Shown here in pieces: positions 8,447 to 14,868 of a stretch of 22,194 bases of DNA. The translations under genes and the position numbers were made by a program. Position 1 is the stretch's first letter, and every line of letters starts with the position of its first letter. The notes below the pieces were generated by a model. It had not been told where the DNA came from and did no database searches. It worked only from the letters and a program-made list of their open reading frames with translations. The stretch spans positions 1 to 22,194 of the IMG/VR virus record IMGVR_UViG_3300046318_000442; one strand, given 5' to 3'. Origin of the DNA: a virus.

Positions 8447-10131
8447 TGAAAAAATTTATCATAGGTATATCGGCTTTTTATCACGACTCCTCCGCTTGTC
8501 TGTTTAGAGATGGAGAATTAGTTTTTGCTTGCGAAGAGGAGAAATTCACAGGAATTAAACACGACAGTTCATTCCCAACTAACACCTTAAATTATATCTT
8601 TAAAAAATATAAAATAAAAAAGGAGAATGTTGAGGCAATTTGTTATTACGAAAATCCTTTACTTAAATTAGAAAGAGTTAAGAAAAACATTAAACCATTG
8701 TGGTTTAAGAGACCTTTCTATTCTATTAAGTCATATTTTAACATAAAGAAGAACATTCGAGAAATTAAAAAACAACTTCCTCAGTTTTCGGATAAAGTAT
8801 TTTTTTCAACACATCACGAATCACATCTTTATTATTCATTTTATACGTCACATTTTAATTCCGCAACTTGTTTATCTATAGACGGTGTTGGGGAATTAGA
8901 TACGATGTCATTAGGTATTGCTAAAAATAATGATATTGAATATACATCTTTAGCTCAATATCCACACTCTTTAGGTTTATTTTATTCGGCGATGACAGCA
9001 TTTTTAGGATTCAAACCAAATGAAGGTGAATATAAAGTTATGGGGTTGGCATCATATGGTAATCCAAATAGATATATTGAAAAAGTTAGGAGATTAATTA
9101 AATATAAAAATAGTAAATTAGAATGTAACTTAGACGTATTCACTTGGCATATGGACGATAAAATTATGTTCAATGAAAAGTTAGGTGAATTGTTAAACAT
9201 ATTACCAAGAATCCCGGACGATAAGTTAGAAGATATTCATATGGACTTAGCGGCTGCAGTTCAAATGAGATACGAAGAAATACTATTCCAAGTTATGAAG
9301 TCTATTAGAATCATTGACAATAATAGTAGATTATGTTTAAGTGGTGGTTGTGCGTATAATGGAACCGCAAATGGTAAGATAGTAGAAAAAACACATTTTG
9401 ATAGTGTTTGGATTCCACCTGCACCATCTGACGCAGGGTCGGCAATTGGTGCGTGTGTTCATTATATGGTTAAGAATAAAATGTTATCGGGTAAGATTAA
9501 TAGAAACCCATTCTTGGGTCCGATGTATTTTTATAACGATATTCAAAAGGCAATAAAGGGTAGAAGATATAGAAAATTCCTATCGGACAAAAAATTAAGA
9601 GAGTATGTTGCCGAAAAATTAAATGAAGGTAAGGTTGTTGGATGGTTCCAAGGACATTGTGAATTTGGTTCAAGGGCACTAGGTAACAGGTCTATTTTAG
9701 CCGACCCAACGGTGGACGGTATGAAAGATAGAATTAACAAGGTCATTAAAAAAAGAGAAGGATTTAGACCATTTGCGCCTATGGTTATGAAAGACAAACA
9801 AGACACCTATTTTGAAATGACAGATGATGTTCCATATATGAATCAAGTGGTTAAAGTTAAACCAGAATATAGGGACATATTAAAAGCGGTAACTCACGTA
9901 GATGGTACGGCAAGAGTACAAACAGTTTATAAGAATACTTTAATTTACCAATTACTTATTGAGTTTGAGAAACTTTCAGGTTATCCAATTTTACTTAACA
10001 CGTCTTTTAATATAAAAGATAAAACAATGGTTTTAACACCACAAGATGCTATTGACACTTTTTATGACACTGATATAGATGTGCTAGTTATTGATAATTT
10101 TATAATAGAAAAAAAGAAAAAAAATGTTTAA
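8446..10131 (+). CDS. Carbamoyltransferase (NodU/TobZ family)
   Basis: The 561-aa length fits the family, which transfers a carbamoyl group from carbamoyl phosphate through an adenylate to a hydroxyl of a sugar or antibiotic. Motifs appear in order: F-Y-H-D-S-S-A-C at 11-18, the HxxxH-type metal box T-H-H-E-S-H at 122-127, S-I-D-G-V-G-E, Y-K-V-M-G-L-A-S-Y-G, L-S-G-G-C-A-Y-N, A-P-S-D-A-G-S-A-I-G, F-G-S-R-A-L-G-N-R-S, F-R-P-F-A-P and L-L-N-T-S-F-N. Both the YrdC/Kae1-like and the C-terminal domain signatures are therefore present. Translation starts with GTG fused to the previous stop (TAGTG); an ATG alternative is not available nearby. The acceptor is probably a sugar made by the neighbouring genes. 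A 39-aa basic protein overlaps its end. Confidence 0.93.
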   Translation: MKKFIIGISAFYHDSSACLFRDGELVFACEEEKFTGIKHDSSFPTNTLNYIFKKYKIKKENVEAICYYENPLLKLERVKKNIKPLWFKRPFYSIKSYFNIKKNIREIKKQLPQFSDKVFFSTHHESHLYYSFYTSHFNSATCLSIDGVGELDTMSLGIAKNNDIEYTSLAQYPHSLGLFYSAMTAFLGFKPNEGEYKVMGLASYGNPNRYIEKVRRLIKYKNSKLECNLDVFTWHMDDKIMFNEKLGELLNILPRIPDDKLEDIHMDLAAAVQMRYEEILFQVMKSIRIIDNNSRLCLSGGCAYNGTANGKIVEKTHFDSVWIPPAPSDAGSAIGACVHYMVKNKMLSGKINRNPFLGPMYFYNDIQKAIKGRRYRKFLSDKKLREYVAEKLNEGKVVGWFQGHCEFGSRALGNRSILADPTVDGMKDRINKVIKKREGFRPFAPMVMKDKQDTYFEMTDDVPYMNQVVKVKPEYRDILKAVTHVDGTARVQTVYKNTLIYQLLIEFEKLSGYPILLNTSFNIKDKTMVLTPQDAIDTFYDTDIDVLVIDNFIIEKKKKNV

Positions 10132-10243
10132 AAAATTAATTGATTTTATTAAAAATAAAATAGAGAAGAATAAAAAGAAGAAGGAGTTCAAAAAAAGAAT
10201 TGAAGAACTTAAAAAAAGAGACCCCTTCACTTATAACCATTAA
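10124..10243 (+). CDS. Small basic coiled-coil-like protein, 39 aa
   Basis: An ATG inside the last codons of the carbamoyltransferase opens a 39-codon frame that fills the gap up to the next gene. The protein begins M-F-K-K-L-I-D-F-I-K, continues as a Lys/Glu-rich probable helix, and ends D-P-F-T-Y-N-H. Hydrophobic residues at i, i+3/4 spacing in the first half suggest an amphipathic helix, possibly membrane- or partner-binding. The 8-base overlap with the carbamoyltransferase and the 2-base gap to the next ATG support a real, coupled gene rather than chance. Small companion proteins beside carbamoyltransferases are known in bacterial gene clusters, but I cannot match this one to a named family. 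Confidence 0.62.
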   Translation: MFKKLIDFIKNKIEKNKKKKEFKKRIEELKKRDPFTYNH

Positions 10244-10245
10244 TT

Positions 10246-10869
10246 ATGATACTGTCAATTGTGGCGTTTGGTGATCAATATATTGATAATGTGACGCCCC
10301 ATATTTCAAAATTCATAGATAATGGATGGAATGTTCACATCCTAACAAATAACCCAACAAAATTTAAAGTTGGGACCACTCATTATTATCCAAATAAAAT
10401 ATTTTCATATTTTGATAAACTACTGTTTCCGTTAAGATTGGTAGAAACACATAAAGACTCGGTACTTTATGTTGATGCAGATTGGATTCAAAATCTTAAT
10501 CAAGACTTCATTAAAAACTTTAAAGGTAGTGATGAATTTTTATACTTATATGGGTGGCCAAACGGTGACTATTTCGAGGATTACATAAACGATAACTACT
10601 TTACAAAAATTATTGATTTTTGGGATAAAGTAGGATTCGACTATTCCAAATTACCTACGATATTAGAATGGTTCTATTTCATACCAACCCACGAACAAAT
10701 ATCCAACATAATCTACGATGTGGAGAAAATCAAACCAGTATTTGAATATAGTAGTTTTTATTATGATAGTGCGTACCCTGGAATTGGAAATGGAGAGGGG
10801 TTAGGTTTATCTTATATATTAAAAAAATACAATATTCCATTTAAGAAAATAAATGAGAATATAATTTGA
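10246..10869 (+). CDS. Small GT-A-like glycosyltransferase (DADW motif)
   Basis: The 207-aa product opens with a beta-strand M-I-L-S-I-V-A-F-G. A V-H-I-L-T-N-N-P strand follows and then the DxD-type motif L-Y-V-D-A-D-W at 74-80 (Asp77, Asp79), the arrangement of the Mn-dependent GT-A sugar transferases. A C-terminal segment G-I-G-N-G-E-G-L-G-L-S is a plausible acceptor-side loop. It is shorter than most GT-A enzymes, so it may be a minimal domain or need a partner. It has no signal or membrane segment. It follows the 39-aa protein by two bases and is the last gene before an A/T-rich spacer, which suggests the end of a coupled block. Confidence 0.58.
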   Translation: MILSIVAFGDQYIDNVTPHISKFIDNGWNVHILTNNPTKFKVGTTHYYPNKIFSYFDKLLFPLRLVETHKDSVLYVDADWIQNLNQDFIKNFKGSDEFLYLYGWPNGDYFEDYINDNYFTKIIDFWDKVGFDYSKLPTILEWFYFIPTHEQISNIIYDVEKIKPVFEYSSFYYDSAYPGIGNGEGLGLSYILKKYNIPFKKINENII

Positions 10870-10900
10870 TTTTTACTATTTTTTTTTGTATATTAATACA
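10870..10900 (+). promoter_or_regulatory. T-rich spacer, possible weak promoter
   Basis: This is one of the few non-overlapping gaps in the first half of the window. It holds a nine-base T run and then TATATTAATA just before the APS-kinase ATG. No hairpin precedes the T run, so I do not call a terminator; the TATATTAATA is only a loose match to a late-promoter or -10 box. Confidence 0.25.
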
Positions 10901-11344
10901 ATGATTATATGGTTAACAGGTCAACCTGGTTCAGGAAAAACCACATTGGCAAAATGGTTACAAGCATCATACCCTAATAAAGGGGTAATCGTTGATGGAG
11001 ACGATATCAGAGAAATTTTCAACAATAAAGATTACTCCGAAGAAGGTAGACGTAAAAACATCGATTTAGCACAAAAAATTGCCAAATTTTTACACTTAAA
11101 AGGTGATGTTGCAATTGTTTCATTAGTATCCCCGTACAAAGACCAACGAGACGAATTTAAATCCGAAATGGGTAAAGATTTGATTGAGGTGTATGTACAC
11201 ACAACAGATATCAGAGGTAGGGAAAACTTTCACGTTGAAAATTATCAACCCCCTACAGAATTCTTCATCGATATTGACACAACTAACAGACCTGAATTCG
11301 AAACGGTTCAAGAACTTAGATTAAAAATTAAATTATATGAGTAA
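10901..11344 (+). CDS. cysC: Adenylylsulfate (APS) kinase-like P-loop kinase
   Basis: From the ATG at 10901 the protein is 147 aa. An in-frame TTG at 10886 would add five residues, but the family begins with the same W-L-T-G-Q-P-G-S-G-K-T-T block, so the ATG is preferred. Walker A is G-Q-P-G-S-G-K-T-T at 7-15. V-D-G-D-D-I-R at 31-37 corresponds to the APS-kinase DGD-x-R substrate motif, and L-V-S-P-Y-K-D-Q-R at 75-83 to the conserved 'fiSPf..dR' lid region. APS kinase phosphorylates adenylylsulfate to PAPS, the universal sulfate donor. Length is shorter than the usual 170-200 aa, mainly at the C-terminus. The next two genes and the sulfotransferase-like genes downstream fit a sulfation role; a related nucleotide or sugar kinase activity remains possible. 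Confidence 0.82.
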   Translation: MIIWLTGQPGSGKTTLAKWLQASYPNKGVIVDGDDIREIFNNKDYSEEGRRKNIDLAQKIAKFLHLKGDVAIVSLVSPYKDQRDEFKSEMGKDLIEVYVHTTDIRGRENFHVENYQPPTEFFIDIDTTNRPEFETVQELRLKIKLYE

Positions 11345-11717
11345 AAAGTACGCTTTATACGTAGGACGTTGGCAGAATTGGCATAAAGGTCACGAATGGT
11401 TAATTAGTCAACAATTAAACCAAGGTAAAAATGTTTGGGTGGCGATTAGAGACGTTGAGGTTGACGAGAACAATCCAAAGACAGCCCACCAAGTTATGGC
11501 AGAACTAATGAACGAACCATTCTTTATGAATAATTGGGATAAAGTGTTAATATCTATTATTCCCGATATCGAATCAATCAACTACGGACGAGGTGTTGGT
11601 TATGATGTGATTTATCACGAACCTCCATCAGACGTGGCAGTTATTAGCGGTACCGCAATTAGAACTGGACATATGAGTCCTGATGGAACAATAAAATACG
11701 ACCAAACTAAAGGATAA
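11337..11717 (+). CDS. HxGH nucleotidyltransferase (cytidylyl/adenylyltransferase-like)
   Basis: The 126-aa protein has the class I nucleotidyltransferase fold signatures: G-R-W-Q-N-W-H-K-G-H-E at 10-20, containing the HxGH nucleotide-binding motif (H16-K-G-H19), and I-S-G-T-A-I-R at 103-109, the counterpart of ISSTxIR. Such enzymes transfer AMP or CMP from NTP to a phosphate or sulfate acceptor. ATP sulfurylase shares this superfamily and a Q-x-x-N-x-x-H-x-x-H-E arrangement that this motif echoes, but it is about three times longer, so that identity is only a hypothesis. The gene overlaps the APS kinase by 8 bases (ATGAGTAA) and abuts the DUF2061 gene, so the three form one coupled cassette. 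Confidence 0.75.
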   Translation: MSKKYALYVGRWQNWHKGHEWLISQQLNQGKNVWVAIRDVEVDENNPKTAHQVMAELMNEPFFMNNWDKVLISIIPDIESINYGRGVGYDVIYHEPPSDVAVISGTAIRTGHMSPDGTIKYDQTKG

Positions 11718-11938
11718 TGATAGTAGAACGTAGAAGACACATCGCTAAAACAATATCGTATCGAATCATAAGTACCTTAATTGGGTTTGGTTTGATGTGG
11801 TTAATTAGTGGATCGGTTAAAGTAGGTGCGGCCTTCGGGGTTGCTGAGTTGGTATATAAACCAATTCAATATTACCTTCACGAGAGAATATGGTATAAAT
11901 GGATTAAGTATGGTCTAAAAAAAAATAATGGAGAATAA
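11717..11938 (+). CDS. DUF2061 small membrane protein
   Basis: The 73-aa protein starts R-R-R-H-I-A-K-T-I-S-Y-R, has two hydrophobic segments (about 16-31 and 36-48) and ends in Y-Y-L-H-E-R-I-W-Y-K, all hallmarks of the DUF2061 family. In bacteria DUF2061 proteins are found with, or fused to, sulfate-assimilation genes such as cysC and cysN/cysD, which strengthens reading the two preceding genes as sulfur-nucleotide enzymes. Its biochemical function is not established; a two-helix inner-membrane protein is predicted. It shares TAATG with the previous stop, and its end overlaps the next gene by 11 bases. Confidence 0.87.
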   Translation: MIVERRRHIAKTISYRIISTLIGFGLMWLISGSVKVGAAFGVAELVYKPIQYYLHERIWYKWIKYGLKKNNGE

Positions 11939-12404
11939 AAAAATAAACATTATTGAGAATTTCTTATCTAAAGAAGAATGTGATGATATAATAAATAACC
12001 ACAAGAATGGTAAGTCATTGGATTTAACTCACATATCGGAAAAAATTGTCGAAGTGTTAAATGATAATTTTAAATTTAGGGGTTATGAATTGGGTGACTT
12101 AGAACATTTGTTATTTAAAGAGTATACACCTAAAACAAAATACTCATTAAAGTGGAATATAAACAATAACAGTTATTTTACCATAATTGTGCAATTGAAT
12201 GATAATTTCGTTAATGGGTACCATCAATATCTACTTAATGACGATGAGAAATATTTTCAGTCTCCAAAAATAACTGGAAGTTTAGTGTTTTTTTTCTCAA
12301 ATATAAAACATAGGTTATCACCTGTCGAATCTGACTTTAAATACATTTTAGAAACCGAAATTAAATTATTAGAAAGTCCCGAGTTTAAAAAAACATTAAT
12401 ATAA
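11928..12404 (+). CDS. Degenerate 2OG-Fe(II) oxygenase-like protein
   Basis: This 158-aa protein aligns with the following gene: E-N-F-L-S-K-E-E-C versus E-N-F-I-T-D-E-E-C near the N-terminus, I-I-V-Q-L-N-D-N-F versus L-I-I-Q-L-N-D-N-Y in the core. At the position of the neighbour's metal motif W-H-K-D it reads W-N-I-N (76-79), so both His and Asp are Asn. The distal His128 (I-K-H-R) is kept, while the 2-oxoglutarate-binding Arg ten residues later is Lys138. Two of three iron ligands are thus absent and it is unlikely to be a standard dioxygenase. It could serve as a regulatory or scaffolding partner of the intact paralogue next door, or have diverged to another role. Confidence 0.65.
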   Translation: MENKKINIIENFLSKEECDDIINNHKNGKSLDLTHISEKIVEVLNDNFKFRGYELGDLEHLLFKEYTPKTKYSLKWNINNNSYFTIIVQLNDNFVNGYHQYLLNDDEKYFQSPKITGSLVFFFSNIKHRLSPVESDFKYILETEIKLLESPEFKKTLI

Positions 12405-12408
12405 TATG
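12396..12408 (+). repeat. TTAATATAATATG gene-seam element, spaced variant
   Basis: This is the same Leu-Ile-stop seam as at 4136, with two extra bases placing the next ATG after rather than inside the stop. Confidence 0.4.
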
Positions 12409-12978
12409 TTCAATAAATTAATTGAAAATTTTATCACAGATGAAGAATGTGAAATCTTAATTAGTAAAGGGGTGAATCAAGGATTAATGGATATGAAATC
12501 CAGTAAAGTTGTTAATGGGGTTGTTTATAATGAAAATATGACAGACACCAAGAACAATAAAAGGAAAGGTACCTATTTTACTAACAACACATTAATTGAA
12601 CCCGTATTAGATAACCTGTCTAAAAAAATTATTGACACGGTAAACAATCTTAAAATTTTTAACGGAGTTCAGTATGGTGAGATTTCTAAGTACAGTTTTA
12701 ATGAATATTCTGTTGGTGATTTTTTAACTTGGCACAAAGATTCTCACGAAATAATATATGGTGCAACCATCACATTAATAATACAATTAAATGATAATTA
12801 CAATGGTGGTGACATTAAATATAAAATAGATGAGATTGAATATACGGTTCCTAAAAAACGAGGAAGTGTGTTTATATTTGACTCAAATATAAACCATTGT
12901 GTAAGTGAATTAGAAAGTGGTAAACGATATTCGATGAATGTTTGGCCATCAAAGAAAATTAAAATGAGGTTAATATGA
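12406..12978 (+). CDS. 2OG-Fe(II) oxygenase, prolyl-4-hydroxylase-like
   Basis: The 190-aa product carries a complete non-haem iron site: HxD at H110-K-D112, distal His164 (N-I-N-H-C) and Arg174 (G-K-R-Y-S-M-N-V-W) to bind the 2-oxoglutarate carboxylate. Spacing and the following N-V-W strand match the prolyl-hydroxylase-like branch of the cupin-fold dioxygenases. These hydroxylate peptide, nucleic-acid or small-molecule substrates with O2 and 2OG. It lies between a degenerate copy of itself and a flavin-dependent halogenase; the ATG follows the TTAATATAATATG seam and its own end, TTAATATGA, contains the halogenase ATG. Substrate unknown; a hydroxylation step coupled to halogenation is a reasonable inference. 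Confidence 0.83.
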   Translation: MFNKLIENFITDEECEILISKGVNQGLMDMKSSKVVNGVVYNENMTDTKNNKRKGTYFTNNTLIEPVLDNLSKKIIDTVNNLKIFNGVQYGEISKYSFNEYSVGDFLTWHKDSHEIIYGATITLIIQLNDNYNGGDIKYKIDEIEYTVPKKRGSVFIFDSNINHCVSELESGKRYSMNVWPSKKIKMRLI

Positions 12979-14216
12979 AAAACATTGTAATTGTAGGTGG
13001 AGGAACTGCGGGATGGTTGACCGCTTTGGTTGTTAATAAATTCCATAAAAATTGTAACGTAACGTTAATAGAAAGTTCTAAAATTGGAATTTTAGGTGCG
13101 GGAGAAGGTAGTGTACCTAATTTCGGAGCAATGTTAAAGTTGTTAGAAATTAGTAGAGTTGATTTTTTTAATCAAACAAAATCAACAATTAAAAATGGAA
13201 TTACGTTTGTAAATTGGAGAGGTGATGGTAAATCTATGAGTCATTTATTCTCAGGTAAAAACGACTTCATAAATCCCAATATAGGATTTCATTTCGATGC
13301 TAGATTAGTAGCGGAATTCTTTAAAAAAATTGCCGTTGAACGAGGAGTTAAACATATTGACGGTATTATTAAAGATTGTAATTTGGAGGGGGATAACGTT
13401 AAATCAATTATATTAGATGATGAAACAACCATCGATGTTGATTTATTATTTGACTGTAGTGGATTATCTCGACTTATTATTGGTAAGTTTTACCGTGAAA
13501 AGTGGGTTTCATATAACAAATACCTAAAAGTAAATTCTGCCATTGCATATTTTTTACCACAAGAAGACAAACAAACAGTCAACGATAAGACACAAACCAA
13601 TATGGTTTCAATGAAATGTGGTTGGATGTGGCAAGCACCATTACAACATAGATGGGGTTGTGGTTATGTGTATAACGATTCTTACATAAACGAATCGGAG
13701 GCAAAAAAAGAAGTTGAAGAATATCTCGGACGTGAAATTGAAATTGTTAAAAGTTTTAAATATGAAGCGGGATATTATAAGAGAAGTTGGATTGGTAACT
13801 CCATAGCGATTGGATTGGCTTCGACATTTTTAGAACCTTTAGAATCCACATCTTTAATGTCAGTTATTATGCAATTAAAACGATTAATAGACACGGATTT
13901 TGATGAATCACTTAAAGATAATTTTAATGTTTTTTGTGAGGAAATTAATCTTCAAAATATGGTATTTGTTAGGTATCATTATATGTGTGAAAGAAATGAC
14001 ACCAAATTTTGGTCCGACTATAAAAGTGTAGAAGTTCCTGAAAAATTAAAAAAACTCATCAATGATGATGGTAGTATTAAAATAAGTAATAATGTGGAAT
14101 TATATAACGCATTAGAACTTAAAGAAACTAACATTTCACAGTTGACATTTTTCTATAACAATTATTTCACGATACATAAGAAAAACTCTAAAAAATTCGA
14201 ACACAATATCATTTAA
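12975..14216 (+). CDS. Flavin-dependent halogenase (tryptophan halogenase family)
   Basis: The 413-aa protein has the FAD-binding G-G-G-T-A-G-W at 8-14, G-A-G-E-G-S-V-P-N at 41-49, and a Lys73 in S-T-I-K-N-G-I-T-F that aligns with the catalytic lysine of PrnA-type enzymes, which carries the haloamine/hypohalous intermediate. The family signature GWxWxIP appears as G-W-M-W-Q-A-P at 216-222, and F-L-E-P-L-E-S-T-S at 285-293 holds the conserved Glu. These features suggest a working halogenase. It is about 100 residues shorter than the PrnA type, so the substrate lid may be reduced. A flavin-dependent halogenase from cyanophage Syn10 (VirX1) is known to be active and to iodinate varied substrates. 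No flavin reductase gene is present in this window. Overlaps the preceding oxygenase by four bases. Confidence 0.9.
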   Translation: MKNIVIVGGGTAGWLTALVVNKFHKNCNVTLIESSKIGILGAGEGSVPNFGAMLKLLEISRVDFFNQTKSTIKNGITFVNWRGDGKSMSHLFSGKNDFINPNIGFHFDARLVAEFFKKIAVERGVKHIDGIIKDCNLEGDNVKSIILDDETTIDVDLLFDCSGLSRLIIGKFYREKWVSYNKYLKVNSAIAYFLPQEDKQTVNDKTQTNMVSMKCGWMWQAPLQHRWGCGYVYNDSYINESEAKKEVEEYLGREIEIVKSFKYEAGYYKRSWIGNSIAIGLASTFLEPLESTSLMSVIMQLKRLIDTDFDESLKDNFNVFCEEINLQNMVFVRYHYMCERNDTKFWSDYKSVEVPEKLKKLINDDGSIKISNNVELYNALELKETNISQLTFFYNNYFTIHKKNSKKFEHNII

Positions 14217-14227
14217 AAAAATATACA

Positions 14228-14866
14228 ATGGAAAAAATAACATTTAGCGACAGCTCTCACATATATAAAACTAAGTTGAATATGTTGGATTTTAAATCCG
14301 AACTATTGGACATATGTAATAACATAATTAGTAAACAACCTGACGTGAAAACTGACGGTTTTGGTTATAACCACACATCTGGGAATATTAATTTTTTAGG
14401 TGAAGTGGAAATTAATAATGTATTAGATCAGGTTATTCAAAAAGGAATCAATAGTTGTATTGAAATATATAACAACGAATTCGGTGAACATAATATAGTC
14501 GAAACCTCTGGTTGGGTAAACGTGGTAAGAGCTAAAGAACCGGTGCAACCTAATTTTAAAGAAGGTGAAGAAAAATATCACATACACACGGAAATCAGTA
14601 AGCAATTTAATTATTTCATACCAACGTATACGTATGTTTACTATATTCAAATGCCCGATAATCTAAAAGGGGATGATGGGGTTTTGTATTTTAAAGATAA
14701 AAATGATATCGAGTACTCAATACTACCTGAAGAAGACGACTTAATAATAATGTCCGCAGATACACCACACGCACCCAATAAAGCAACTAGTTCAACAAAA
14801 GATAGGATTGTTTTTGCGGGTAATGTTGGGTTGAGGTTCATTAAAAAACAAAAGTCTTTAATATAA
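14228..14866 (+). CDS. Putative 2OG-Fe(II) oxygenase with HxHxE site
   Basis: The 212-aa protein resembles the phage 2OG-Fe(II) oxygenase family in which a Trp strand precedes the metal motif: S-G-W-V-N-V at 94-99, then Y-H-I-H-T-E at 117-122, a Y-Y-I-Q-M-P strand and G-V-L-Y-F. The distal His181 (D-T-P-H-A-P) and Arg193 (K-D-R-I-V-F-A-G-N) follow at the expected spacing. The proximal ligands are either H118-x-H120 or H120-x-E122 rather than the usual HxD, so the metal site is atypical. Its position right after the halogenase makes it a candidate tailoring partner. It begins after an 11-base A/T spacer and ends in the TTAATATAATG seam. Confidence 0.65.
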   Translation: MEKITFSDSSHIYKTKLNMLDFKSELLDICNNIISKQPDVKTDGFGYNHTSGNINFLGEVEINNVLDQVIQKGINSCIEIYNNEFGEHNIVETSGWVNVVRAKEPVQPNFKEGEEKYHIHTEISKQFNYFIPTYTYVYYIQMPDNLKGDDGVLYFKDKNDIEYSILPEEDDLIIMSADTPHAPNKATSSTKDRIVFAGNVGLRFIKKQKSLI

Positions 14867-14868
14867 TG
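14858..14868 (+). repeat. TTAATATAATG gene-seam element, copy 2
   Basis: Exact copy of the 11-mer at 4136, joining an oxygenase-like gene to a sulfotransferase-like gene. Confidence 0.5.

Noticed and set aside
10870-10890. T run as intrinsic terminator
   Set aside because: No GC-rich hairpin precedes it, so it lacks the stem needed for a rho-independent terminator.
10886-10900. TTG start extending the APS-kinase-like gene by five residues
   Set aside because: The ATG at 10901 places the family's W-L-T-G-x-P-G-x-G-K-T opening at the very N-terminus, as is normal.
11337-11717. Firm call of the small nucleotidyltransferase as ATP sulfurylase
   Set aside because: Its 126 aa is far below the usual length and HxGH is shared by many families, so only the superfamily is called.
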